From NCBI GenBank assembly GCA_963691705.1, contig OY829542.1, forward strand, positions 19,950,579 to 20,014,578: DNA of 64,000 nucleotides. The letters are read 5' to 3'. This stretch comes from Viola odorata. Taxonomy: Eukaryota; Streptophyta; Magnoliopsida; Malpighiales; Violaceae. Position numbers and translations under genes: made by a program. The notes under the pieces were generated by a model. It had not been told where the DNA came from, made no database searches, and saw only the letters and a list, made by a program, of their open reading frames with translations. Positions within the stretch are counted from its first letter, which is position 1. Each line of letters starts with the position of its first letter. Positions 10,459-21,355 of this stretch are shown piece after piece.

Positions 10459-12459
10459 ATGGAAAGAGTTTGTGTTACAGGTGCAGGAGGCTTCATAGCA
10501 TCATGGCTGGTCAAATTCCTCCTTCAAAGAGGCTACATGGTGCATGGAACTGTTAGAGACCCATGTATACTAATCCTTCCTTCTTTATCCCTCAACTTGA
10601 ATTTATTCTTTTCTATTCTTGTACTTTTAACATTTATATCTCATCAATTAACCATTTATCTCTTCTGTTTGATGATTTTTCAGGTGATAAAAAGAATGTC
10701 CATCTGTGGGAATTGGAAAATTCTTTAGAGAAGTTGCAACTCTTCAAGACAGACTTGTTTGACTTTGAAGGTCTTTGTGGTGCTTTCTCAGGCTGCACTG
10801 TTGTTTTCCATGTTGCTTGTCCTGTTCCTTTTCCTGGCAGTATCACCAATCCTGAGGCAAGATGTTCTGTTTCTTTTTTCCTAATTGCTTTCGATGTCTT
10901 CTTGTTCATATCAGTTCAGATTTCGCATCTTGGGTGATTTGGTTACCCCTTTTAAGCGATCCTGATTTAATCTAGTTATTCAGATCAGCTCATCAATCCC
11001 TTAACAAATCTCACACAGTAGTTATTTTATTGCTGACACATATCAAACACAGATCCTGTGTGCCCTAATCCTCGCTTGTTCATTTAGAGTTGAACTAAAT
11101 CTATGGAACTATAAGCTCTCTGAGTTTGCCACACAAGTCGATTCGTTGTCATTAAAGGCAAATAAGTTCTTAAGGTCTAAACATTCATTTGTGTTCCCGG
11201 TATGTAACTTTAGCCCTTTGCTTGTTGGCTTGCATATTTATGGCACAAAGGGGAAGGGATTGTTAATGGTTACCAACTTATTAGGAAGCAAAGGTTTGGT
11301 GTAACCTGCAGTCCTGATGTTGAGAGAGGTTATTGCAGGTACAAATAATCGAACCTGCAGTAATTGGCACGCAGAATGTACTCAATGCTTGTTCACAGGT
11401 TAATATTAAGAGGGTTGTGCTTGTGTCGAGTTGTGCAGCTGTTCTTTACAGCCCAGATTGGCCGAAGGATCAGGCCATGGATGAGGAGTGCTGGTCAGAC
11501 TTGGAATTCTGCAAGTCAGTTAACGTATGTATATCCTTTCCTATTCTATCATCATATATCACAATTTAAGGCCTTTTGTCACTTTACCTGGATTTGGAGA
11601 GAATTGTTTCTTTTGCTTTGGCAAGAAAAGAGAGCTTTCACATAGAGTATGGATGCATCAGATGGTATTTCCTTATCTGATAGTCTCTCTTTTTTCTGAC
11701 TGTCAGAGTCACTATTTCTATGCGAAGACTAAAGCTGAAAAAGAAGCTCTGGAGTGCGCAAAGAGAGCGGGATTAAACATGGTAACAGTTTGCCCATCCT
11801 TTGTAATTGGGCCAATGCTGCAGTCCACACTGAATACCACTAGCTCAGTTTTCTTAAAACTCCTAAAAGGTTTCTTTTTTATGCTTCCATCACTTTCATA
11901 TATGCCAATCATTCTTCGAGTGAAATTTTCGACAAATTAACTTTGTAATCTTTGTTTCTGTTCTGCGATGGGACTAGTGTTAATTCAGAAGGAGTTGAAT
12001 GCATGGAAGACAAAACACTTCACTTGGTAGATGTGCGCGATGTTGCAGAAGCACTTCTTCTGGTATATGAAAATGCTGAAGCAAATGGAAGATATCTGTG
12101 TACATCATATACGATCAAAACACACGTTTTGGTAGACCAGTTGAAGAGCATGTATCCTGACTGTAATTTCCCAAAGAGGTAAGTCTTAATACCAGAATAA
12201 CTATATCTTCTGTTAAGGGAATTGTTGGACACGGTAAAAAAAAAGGGTCGTAGATTAGGATAGATTACGGGTTCTAAGCATAAATGTATCCTTCGACGTT
12301 GTTTGTAATTGGTTCGCGTGTTTTGACAGTTTTTCCAAGGTGGAAGACAACCTGAAACTGAGTGCAAGGAAGCTGCAGAGTTTGGGTTGGACATACAAGT
12401 CCCTCGAACAGACTATTGCCGACAGTGTCAGGAATTACCAAGAGCATGGCCTGCTATGA
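10459..12459 (+). CDS. Cinnamoyl-CoA-reductase-like NADP-dependent reductase (copy 3)
   Basis: Predicted 315-residue reductase, a close tandem paralogue of copy 2. Exons: 10459-10564, 10684-10856, 11339-11524, 11707-11869, 11989-12178, 12330-12459; the exon lengths are identical to those of copy 2. The GAGGFIA nucleotide-binding turn is at residues 8-14, and Tyr160-x3-Lys164 (YAKTK) with the preceding SSC serine pair forms the active site. Intron 2 again begins GC (GAG|GCAAGA). The other introns are GT-AG. No spare terminal exon follows this copy. The first exon and exon 2 are close to copy 2 while the introns differ more, so the duplication is recent but not new. The substrate cannot be read from the sequence. 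Related CCR-like enzymes act on phenylpropanoid thioesters or aldehydes. Confidence 0.88.
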
Positions 12460-12710
12460 CAAAACCCTATTAATCATTTGCTTTTTGCTTACAGAAATAG
12501 TTCAGTTTACCAGATAATAAAACTGGTGGAGAATCAGGATGTAGGGAAAGTTTTTCTTTAAGACCAGACTCCAGTTCCTTAAAATTCATTTGGGGTTGAA
12601 ATTTTAAAATTGAAAATTTAGTTGTGGGGTTTTGTAATTTGGCAAAGGGGCTGTACTTAACAAAAAGAGGAGGAAATGGATCACATTTGGGTGGTAAAAT
12701 ATCAAACTTT

Positions 12711-13578
12711 AACACCCTGTTTGAAACCAAATGGTCGTTAGAAAAGAATTCATTTCAATTTTATTAGTAGAGATGAAATCATTTCACATTAAATTCTTGA
12801 ATTTTCAAAAGAAAAAATGGATTTCATTTTAGTTGTTTGGAATATTTTTAAATATAATAGAAATAAATTCATACATAACCATTTGATTAAAATATCCCAA
12901 ATTAAAATATTTTACATTGTCAAACTCTACTACACCAAATATTTTCAAAAGAATTAAAAATCATCACAAACCAAGCAACATTTCTCTAATTCAAAAAGGT
13001 GTCAAAATTCTAAGGTGATAGTTATACTTGAAACAAGTGGTTCTTAATGAATCAAACCATCATCAATATCAGTGTTGATTCAATAATAATTTTCTTTCTA
13101 TAGTTATTACCTTTGACATTTTTGTAACAATAAGGTTTTCAATTTTACTATTCTAGTGTAACAAACAAAAGATTCATGTACCATTTGAAATGTGTAATAA
13201 ATTACTTCCAAAAAAAAAAAAAAATATGGAGGTGAGAAATTTAGATCATCCCTATATGTATAACTGATGAGTTATATGATTAGGTTAAAAATTTCCGTCA
13301 ATATATATGTTTTATTTACTTATAATTTTATTTATTTTACTTACCAATATAATGAAGGTTATGTTTGTAAATTTAATATTTTAGGTAAAATCTCTAAAGA
13401 ATTCTCGCACAAATCTGACCTATTTTGATGAGATTTACTCTATGATAAAAAAACAAAAAAGTGTTATTTGACTAGAGTTTGACTAGAGTTTAAATCTTAG
13501 TTACTTATTTAACAAGCATGGATTTGAAATCAAATCATCTCATTTTCTAATAAATTTGAGGTTTCAAACGAGCTGTAA
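12711..13578. mobile_element. Possible hAT-type non-autonomous element
   Basis: The left end reads CACCCTGTTTGAAACCA. The right end, reversed, reads CAGCTCGTTTGAAACCT, a pattern typical of short hAT inverted ends. No 8-bp target duplication was found, so this is tentative. Confidence 0.3.
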
Positions 13579-14734
13579 AAACACATTCAAATTGAACCAA
13601 AAGAAATTTAAGTGAGTCGGTTTAGGTATAATAAATAACTAGTCTACTGCTCGTGCAATACGCGAATATATTATTATTTTGTTAATAAAAAACTTAAAAG
13701 TGTAAAACTTTTTATTAGTATCTATTTTATTTTATTGAAAAAAATAAATTATAAATATAAAAATAAATAGATAAATATTGAGGAATGATAAAATAACATT
13801 TATATATTTTACTTTTATTGTATAAATTGATTGATTACGTATGTGCTGCTAGGATGCTTGTTATTACGTATCATGTGATTGTTAGATATCTTCTTACTCG
13901 CACAATCAGTTCTTATTAAGTAAGTATGTGTCATGTGATTGCATGCATAATCACAGAGATAGTTTTCTTTGAATTTATAGCCACGTATTGCATTAACATG
14001 TACTTGGGATCTAAAATAATTAGTTTTTGTGGTGGAAAACATCATAGTATCCTTTGTTCTCCCCGAACTACTTCCTGTCCCTCTGCCAGACAATTATGCA
14101 CCTTTGCTTTCAAACAACAAACAACAATAATACAAGACTTTTATCATCAATCCAGGGAGGAGCAGCAGCTGGATATTAGGTACATTTGCGATTTTACTAC
14201 CAATATTATTTCTTTTCATCTTTTTTGCTAACATTTTGGTCCTTAATCTTTTTTTCTTTCACATTTTGGTCCTTAGGTTTTAAAATTAACTATGGTATAT
14301 ATTTATTAATGCTTTTGTATGTATCTTAATAAAAGTAAATAAAAAATAAGGAAAGCGAGGTGGTGTGTGGTGGGCTTGGTACGGCTTCTATAATTGAGGC
14401 CCAAAACTGGTATTTAGGCCCCAGTTGGACCCAAACCCCAGCCCCACGGTTTGAACACGGCTCAACTGTATGTTACAAGGCTGAAAGTGACACAAGTATC
14501 TTCCTATAAAAAAGAAATGATGCTAACAATAATGCTAACGCTTTTTTATAATACTATAACATTGATATGGTAGCATATAGTTGGTGAAATATTCTTAAAT
14601 TTATATATATTTAGGAAGATAAAAAAAAGTTATAAAAGTATAATATTTATGAATATTTCTTTATATAGTATGTTTCATAAATGGTCCCGCTAACTAGTGT
14701 TCAATTTGTATTTTAAATTTTATTTTCATTACCA

Positions 14735-14805
14735 ATATTGGTTGTGGTCGAGTGGTAAGTGATTCGTATCCTCTTAATAAAGTTTAGAACTCGAGTTTTA
14801 ATAAT
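14735..14805 (+). repeat. Possible tRNA-derived SINE head
   Basis: GGTCGAGTGGTAAGTG resembles a pol III A-box, and AGAACTCGAGTTT about 35 bases later resembles a B-box. Neither is perfect and no tail or target duplication could be defined. Confidence 0.3.
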
Positions 14806-16702
14806 GAAAAAAAAAACCATGCTCGAAAAGTCACACTTTTGAGGGCAATCATGCTCAAACCGAATTGGTCTTTAATTAATAGAGAGGAAATATAAAGAAA
14901 CAAAAAAAAAACCTTCCGATAACTTCCGTCTTGAAAATCTTTTGGTAGTTTTATAAGATTCTAATAACCGCAATTTCTCTCGATTTGTAAATTAATTCAT
15001 AAATCAGTTGATTCTCTTAGGCTAGCGATATATTGTGTATTATCAATGATTTGCATAGAAAATGGTAAGATAATATTTTGAGCAGTTATATACTTGGCCC
15101 CTTGACACAAATAGACTCATTGCAAGTTCCATACAACACACTTCCGAATACAACTTCTATCAAATTCATTAAAAATTCATAATTCTATGATTATAGATAA
15201 AATTAAAAAATAATTAGATATATAAATTATTCTATTAAAATATAACTTTTCCCAAAGTATAATTAGCATTTATAACGAGGAATCACTTTTTATTTATTTC
15301 GGGGACAATAGAAGAGAAAAGACTATAGAAGGTTGAATTCTCTATAATACTTTTATTTTTATATCAAACCAACTACAATAAATTTTGAAATTCTACATAT
15401 TTTGAATTATTTTTTTATAATTTTATAAACCAAACGCTATATATCTTAATTGCACATATATTCACCCGCATCTTTGTTCTATAAAATAAACTAAAAATCA
15501 TTATTTCTATAATGATTAAAACCAAACAATTAATAACCTATTTCAACTCTAGCTAGTCAAACTAAGATAAATGACCCATCGGAAATTTGGAATCTAATCA
15601 ACCTCGTAAAAAAGGAAAAAAAGAATCTAACCAGCAATACTTTGTAATTAATACATCAATCTTAATAATAACGTTACGAAAAGGAAAGAGGCAAAGTACC
15701 CCACATTTTCCAGAGTGGGTTTCACGATCATGTCGCCGTTAATGAGCAGAAAGAAGCCAACGCAATCCAGGTAAGGTAGGGATTGGGTGGGTAGGTGCAA
15801 TCCTACTGAGTTTACGATGAGGGTGAACACACGTGATTACACGTCGTACTACTACCTAACCAATGTAAGAAAGGGAAACAATGATGGTGATGGATATGGT
15901 ATGTCCCAACAACTCACACAACTCATGATTAAATTATATCATTCCTCCTTCTAGGTACACATTTTACCCTCTTACGTTTTCCACTTATAGTCTATCTATT
16001 ATAATTTTGGTGTCAACCCTAAGGATGCAACTATATTACAGTAAAACTTATGAGAAAGTGCATTACCTTTTTTTTGGGGCTTGTCGGCTCGTGTTTAAAA
16101 TAGTCGACACCCAATATAGTGACCGAATTAACGAATGGTCTTGACCAAATAAAACCAATATATTTTTTCTTTAATATATCAATTAAATAATAATACATCA
16201 ACAAAATAGACTTAAAATATCATTGCAATCATAATAAACAAACTCAATGTATCTAAAATGTAAATCAACTATAAAATATATCCAAATTAGTAAAGTTGAG
16301 GGAGTCATAACGTAATTTAACCAATAACTCAGAATTGCATTGCCGCAGCAACTTCATCATCATCCATTTCTAAAGGGTCCCTTTCATGACTTTTCTTACG
16401 TGCACCTCACCTTCCTTCCTTCCCCTCCGAGCAATTTCCATCACCTCTATCCATTTCATTCCCTTAATTTGTTGTTATTCTTATTATCATTGTTAATCAT
16501 AATTATGATGAATTAAATAATTAAAAACACATAGGGTCCTATAATGCTCAGGCGAGTCATTGCTGCTACTTTACCTATAAAACTTCTACTTACCTATTTT
16601 ATAAAATTTTATGATTATATCATCATCATGGAATTTAGTAATTGTTATGTTTTTTATTTTGTTAATATAGAAAATTATTTTTGGGCATGACACAGTAGCA
16701 AG

Positions 16703-16881
16703 TGCTGAGGTGTGCGAACTAAAATCCCACATCGGAAAGAAAAGAAAAGAAAAACTAAATATAAGAGGAATTGATCTTCTTAATGGAATGAGATCTTTTG
16801 TGAAAACTGTGCGGGCTCAGACCCAAAGCGGACAGTATCATTCCATTAAAAGAGGCTCAGTTGGTCTTTATTTCTCCAACA
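16703..16881 (+). repeat. TRIM-type LTR, copy 1 (5')
   Basis: 179 bp, starting TGCTGAGGTGTGCGAAC and ending CTCCAACA. It is the most diverged of the three copies at its first bases. Confidence 0.85.
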
Positions 16882-17143
16882 ACTGGTAGCGGAGCGTAAG
16901 GTTTGAAAGATGACCAACAACGCAAAGGGGCTTGCTTCTAACAATATTTACCGACTGATTGGGACAACTGTCAAGAGTAAAGTATAAGGTACTTACAAAA
17001 GATTGAATGATGGTGATGGCCAGGTAGAATTACCTAGGAGAAGAGTTAGCTTTGCGGTGTTGACTGGTGAGAAAGTAAACTTGACTCCTACTCAGATTGC
17101 ATGAAGATTGGTGATTGCCCAAAATGAGCGTGAAAGGGAGATT

Positions 17144-17804
17144 TGTTGTGGGTCCCGCTCAATTTGGACCCACATATATATGGTGGCGTAGGTTGTGAGG
17201 CAAGAGAGACAAGAGAATTAATTAGGGTTGCTGTTGAGCATCTTGAGAGGTTGTAAGAGGGTTACTGTTGAGCATCCTGTGAGAGAGAAGAGAGAAACTA
17301 TTTTCGCACAAACAGAAGCAGCCGTGGAAGATTCGTCACTACGACTTCGTTAACTGTCGAATCAGGCTGAAATTTGGACAGAAGGTGCACAACTTCTGGT
17401 TCTTCAATTTGAACGGTTGGATCAGTGAGAAGTTGTCCAAGGTGGTAGAAATCCTGTCCCGATAGAAGCAACAAAAATCTAGTTGTTGATTCTCTATTCT
17501 CATGTCTCTTGTTTTTCTCGAATTGATTGATTAGATTGTTTGATTGGTACTATTGTTGATAGTGTTGTATGTCAGATAATTTCTAGAGTTGGGAGGGGTT
17601 TTTCGGTTGTACACATTGATCATCATATAGTGGATTGTTACTGGCTTGGTCCCGTGGTTTTTTACCTGTTGAGGTTTTTCACGTTAAAATTTCGGTGTTC
17701 TTTTCTTGATTGCTTTTGATTCGTTTGATAGCTAGGGGTTATTGATCCTTGGGATAAGATTATTAGCTGCGTAAATTGATAGTCAATTAGAATTAACCCC
17801 AACA
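17144..17804 (+). repeat. Different LTR-like block inside the composite
   Basis: Starts TGTTGTGGG, ends CCCCAACA, and is preceded by a purine tract (AAAGGGAGATT) as a 3' LTR would be. It shares the GAGCATCCTG repeats and the GGTCCCGTGGTTTTT tail with the LTRs of the element at 2992-5170. No target duplication of its own was seen. Confidence 0.65.
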
Positions 17805-17807
17805 AAT

Positions 17808-17988
17808 TGTTGGGGTGTGCGAACTAAAATCCCACATCGGAAAGAAAAGAGAAATAAAGACTAAATATAAGAGGAGTTGATCTTCTTAATGGAATGAAGT
17901 TTTTTGTGAAAACCGTGCGGGCTCAGGCCCAAAGTGGGCAGTATCATTCCATTAAGAGAGACTCGGGTGGGTCTTGATTTCTCCAACA
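17808..17988 (+). repeat. TRIM-type LTR, copy 2 (internal)
   Basis: 181 bp, starting TGTTGGGGTGTGCGAAC and ending CTCCAACA, followed by a mutated primer site (TAGTAGCGGAG). Confidence 0.85.
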
Positions 17989-18370
17989 AATAGTAGCGGA
18001 GTTGATGGTTCAATGAGCTTGTGGAGTAGATCCGATGAATTGGTGGGACGAGTATGTTGATGATGGCCCAGACCCAGTGCACGAGGACTGGTTTAGTGGC
18101 GGCACACAACGAATCTCCAAATTGATTGGCCAAAACGGTGGGCTAATAGATTGAGCCCGAAGTATGATGGGTGATTTCCATACTTCGTGCAAGTTGATGA
18201 GCCAAATTGGTGGGCTTGCTCAGTTTGAGGTTGAACTTTAAGTACAATGAATCTCCGAGAGGAACTTGAAGTCGGTGGGTCCTGTTGAGGACTATGTAAG
18301 GTTTCGTTCGAGAGGGAGATTGTCGGGCTCAGATGGTGGGCTTGGTGGTACTTTGTTCGAGGGGGGAGAT

Positions 18371-18549
18371 TGTTGGGGTGTGCGAACCAAAGTCCCACAT
18401 CGAAAAGAAAAGAGAAATAAAGACTAAATATAAGAGGAGTTGATCTTCTTAATAGAATGAGGCCTTTTGTGAAACAGTGTGAGCTCAGGCCCAAAGCGGA
18501 CAGTATCATTCCATTAACAGAGATTCAGTTGGTTTTTATTTCTCCAACA
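18371..18549 (+). repeat. TRIM-type LTR, copy 3 (3')
   Basis: 179 bp, preceded by the purine tract GAGGGGGGAGAT and followed by the target duplication GCAAG. Confidence 0.85.
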
Positions 18550-18554
18550 GCAAG

Positions 18555-19427
18555 CGAGTAGTATTGTTCGTACACAAAAATAGATACATGGACGAGATTT
18601 TTATTTTCAAAACCATCCAATAATTTGATCACCCTGCTAATTACTCGAACTTAAGTCGAACAAGACTTTAAAGATTGAGATTTAATTTATATCGTGATAA
18701 TTATGAGTTTAGATAATGAGAACAATGGTGCAACTTAATTATTTTTTAATAAATAAAATTCAAATAATTAATTATGTATTTTTAAAATGTCATGTCGCAC
18801 CTTTATGCTTCACTCACATTATCTTTAGAATAAAATTTTACCTGATATTTTCTTCTTTCAAAAGAACATACATGTACATATAATTAAGTACAAATGAGTT
18901 GAATTATATTTGAATTACAATATAATCTAATTAAATTAAACTATTTTATTTTGTATGTCAACCTTATTAATTTTTGTGTGTGGAAAGGATCAACCTTATT
19001 AATTTGAATGAAAGTATGATGCGAGAGTTGAAACTTGAAGTTGAAAGTGGAGTAGAAGATCGGCCGAAATGTGTGGTTTGTGAACGAGTACCAACTTGAA
19101 CCGCCGAATTACGAATTAGGCAGCAGTCAAGTCACTGAGACAGACAGAATGATTGTTTTTTTTAATAAAAGTAATAATAATAATAATAAAAGGAAGTCAA
19201 AACGCAACTTGTAAATTCATCTTACTTACCTACCTAATTTTTTTTAATTCACGGTCTTTTCATAATTTATATTTTTAATAAAATAATTAATTTTATTTAA
19301 GTATTATATTATTTTTATATAAAAAATACTGATTTATGAAAAGTTTTTTAACTCAAAATCTTATTTAATGATGGCCGATTTAAAAAGAGTTAGTGTCTAA
19401 ATTTTTCTTTTCGTTCTATATTTTATA
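18555..19427. other. AT-rich intergenic DNA, no gene seen
   Basis: Contains only short chance ORFs and a TAA microsatellite near 19170-19190. Confidence 0.6.
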
Positions 19428-19436
19428 TAAAAATTA

Positions 19437-19810
19437 GGGGTAATAGTATTTTACACCCCTGTACTATCGCCGAAAAACAGATACCTCCCCTGTACTTTAA
19501 AACGTCCATGACATGCCCCTGAACTAATGTTCCCGTGCAAAAAGGCCCTTAAATGCACATTTTTACCATTCTAAAAAAATTCTAAAAATTCTAAAAAAAA
19601 TGTAAAAATTCACAAAAAATGTAATTAACCTAAAAATCAAGAAACATTGTAAAAAATTCCAAAAATTCACAAAAAAATGTAATTAATTATGGACAGAAGA
19701 ACCTTTTTGCCCGAAAATAATAGTCCAGGGGGGTGTCATGGACGTTTTAAAGTACATGGGAGGTATCTGTTTTTCGGCGATAGTACAGGGGTCTAAAATA
19801 CTATTACTCC
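19437..19810. mobile_element. Mutator-like MITE with about 105-bp inverted ends
   Basis: The left end (GGGGTAATAGTATTTTA) is mirrored by the right end (GGAGTAATAGTATTTTA when reversed). Similarity continues through CCCTGTACTATCGCCG and CGTCCATGACA for about 105 bp. The flanks carry a 9-bp target duplication with one mismatch, TAAAAATTA (19428-19436) and TAAAAACTA (19811-19819), the length expected for Mutator-like elements. The centre is A-rich and noncoding. Confidence 0.85.
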
Positions 19811-19819
19811 TAAAAACTA

Positions 19820-20785
19820 ACATTGTCTCTTTTATTTGTAAATTATGTTTAAATACCTCTTTTATTTTAGTTTTTCTATTTAATTAAAGTCAAAATCAAA
19901 CATTGTCATATCTTTTAATTTCACAAATCTATTCTTAATTAAATTAAAATTAAAAATATATATACAAATTTGAGCGGCCAGCAGCAACAGCGAACAGACA
20001 GAGCAGAAAAGAGATATAAATACAATTAATTAGAAATTTAGAATCCCGTTTCCGTGTAAAGAACGAACTAAAAATAGTACGACAAAATCTACAGAGAAAC
20101 CAACAAATTAGCCAGAGTTTGCAGCACAATGGTGGGACCCCCGTCCTCACACTTGCCCATTAGCCACGCTGTCTGTCTTTATATACTCTCTTTTAAAATC
20201 ATCCGATTTCCGAGCACACCGAAACTAGGTAAAATGTTCACTCACAAATTTTAATACAATTCTTAAAATTTGAATTAAATTTTTTGTTTAAATTAGAACA
20301 ATTCTATATTATCATGATTCGAACTCACAATTTATGTCATAAAAAATATTTTACAATCTTATTTTTTATTTATTGAATTACAGTCACATATGCTTAAAAG
20401 TATTATCTGAATTTTGATTTAAAAGTATTGTTTGAAAATACTAATAAAAAATTATATACACTGTACATAAATTTAAAAAATAAAAAATAGGTCTGATTCA
20501 AGTGGTTTGTTTAACCAAATTCTTAGTTGGTTTATTCGGGTTTAATTGATTTTCTAAGTGTACACTAATCCTAATTAGTATTTTAATTTTAATTTTTTTG
20601 GATCAAACCAGTCAAGTCAATCGAGATCTAACATGTGTCGAGTTCGAGAGGCAGAGTAATAAAGTTACAAAGTTGTTTATGAACAGAGAAGAGAAGAGAA
20701 GAGAAGAGAAGGGAATTAATGTTTGATTGATAGAGTTGGTTACTAAGTAATAGGATCTAATCCAATCCAATCACCGTCTTCAGCC
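19820..20785. other. Intergenic DNA upstream of the RRM gene
   Basis: No gene seen. A GAGAA microsatellite lies at about 20685-20711. The promoter of the RRM gene is probably in the right half. Confidence 0.55.
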
Positions 20786-21355
20786 TCAAAAACCCAATTC
20801 CAAAGATATTCCTTTTCCTTCCTTCGCAATCCGCATCCTTTTTACAAAACACACTCTCCTCTTCTCTTCTGTTCTGTTTTTCCCTCTTTTACCAACTTCC
20901 TCCATACAAACTCCAACCAACCCCACGTCTCCTTCGTTTTCCATCCAATCCCACCACCGACCTCTTTTTTGCCCATTGATCCCCACCTCCTCTGCTATTC
21001 TAGGGTTTCATTTCTTCTTTTTCCTCTCTTTCCTTTTTCTTCCTTTTTTCCCTTTTATTGCTTTGATTCCTTTTACCCTGTTTTTGTTGAACCCCACCCT
21101 TCTCTGCTTTTCGATCTTCCTTTCTCCGTCAAAATTAGCACACCATCTATGTTGATCCCTTCAAACTTCATGGATTCCAGTATATTTCCTCAACTTCTAG
21201 GGTTTTGCTAGGGTTTTTCTATTAGGATGTGGCTTAGTGTCAACTGGGTCGCCTTTAGTGTTACTTAATCCCACTAAAAACAATTCCTTTCTTTGATTTT
21301 TTGTTTGTTTTGAATTTTCAATTCTCGTCTCTTGTTAGCTTGTTGTGTTGGATTG
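20786..21355 (+). promoter_or_regulatory. Pyrimidine-rich leader region of the RRM gene
   Basis: A strongly CT-rich stretch before the ATG, typical of plant 5' leaders. The transcription start is not defined. The AGGGTTTTGCTAGGGTTTTT stretch near 21200 resembles telo-box and leader motifs of plant housekeeping genes. Confidence 0.45.

Larger units (their letters stand above)
12460..16697. other. AT-rich intergenic DNA, no gene seen
   Basis: Short ORFs here have no codon structure, splice context or recognisable product. Two weak repeat signals are listed separately (12711-13578 and 14735-14805). Confidence 0.6.
16703..18549 (+). mobile_element. Composite TRIM-like LTR element with three short LTRs
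   Basis: The outer LTRs (16703-16881 and 18371-18549) are flanked by a 5-bp target duplication GCAAG (16698-16702 and 18550-18554), so the whole block went in, or was resolved, as one unit. A third copy of the same LTR lies inside at 17808-17988, directly after a different LTR-like block (17144-17804). The short LTRs carry the TCCCACATCGG block known from plant TRIM elements. TGGTAGCGGAG follows the first LTR as primer site. There is no coding capacity. Confidence 0.85.

Noticed and set aside
7723..12459. Calling copies 2 and 3 true lignin cinnamoyl-CoA reductases
   Set aside because: The NWYCYGK signature of bona fide CCR is absent, so only the wider CCR/DFR-like family is supported.
16884..17143. 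Short protein-like stretch after the first TRIM LTR
   Set aside because: A frame of about 45 codons is open but has no recognisable similarity and ends at a stop before the purine tract.
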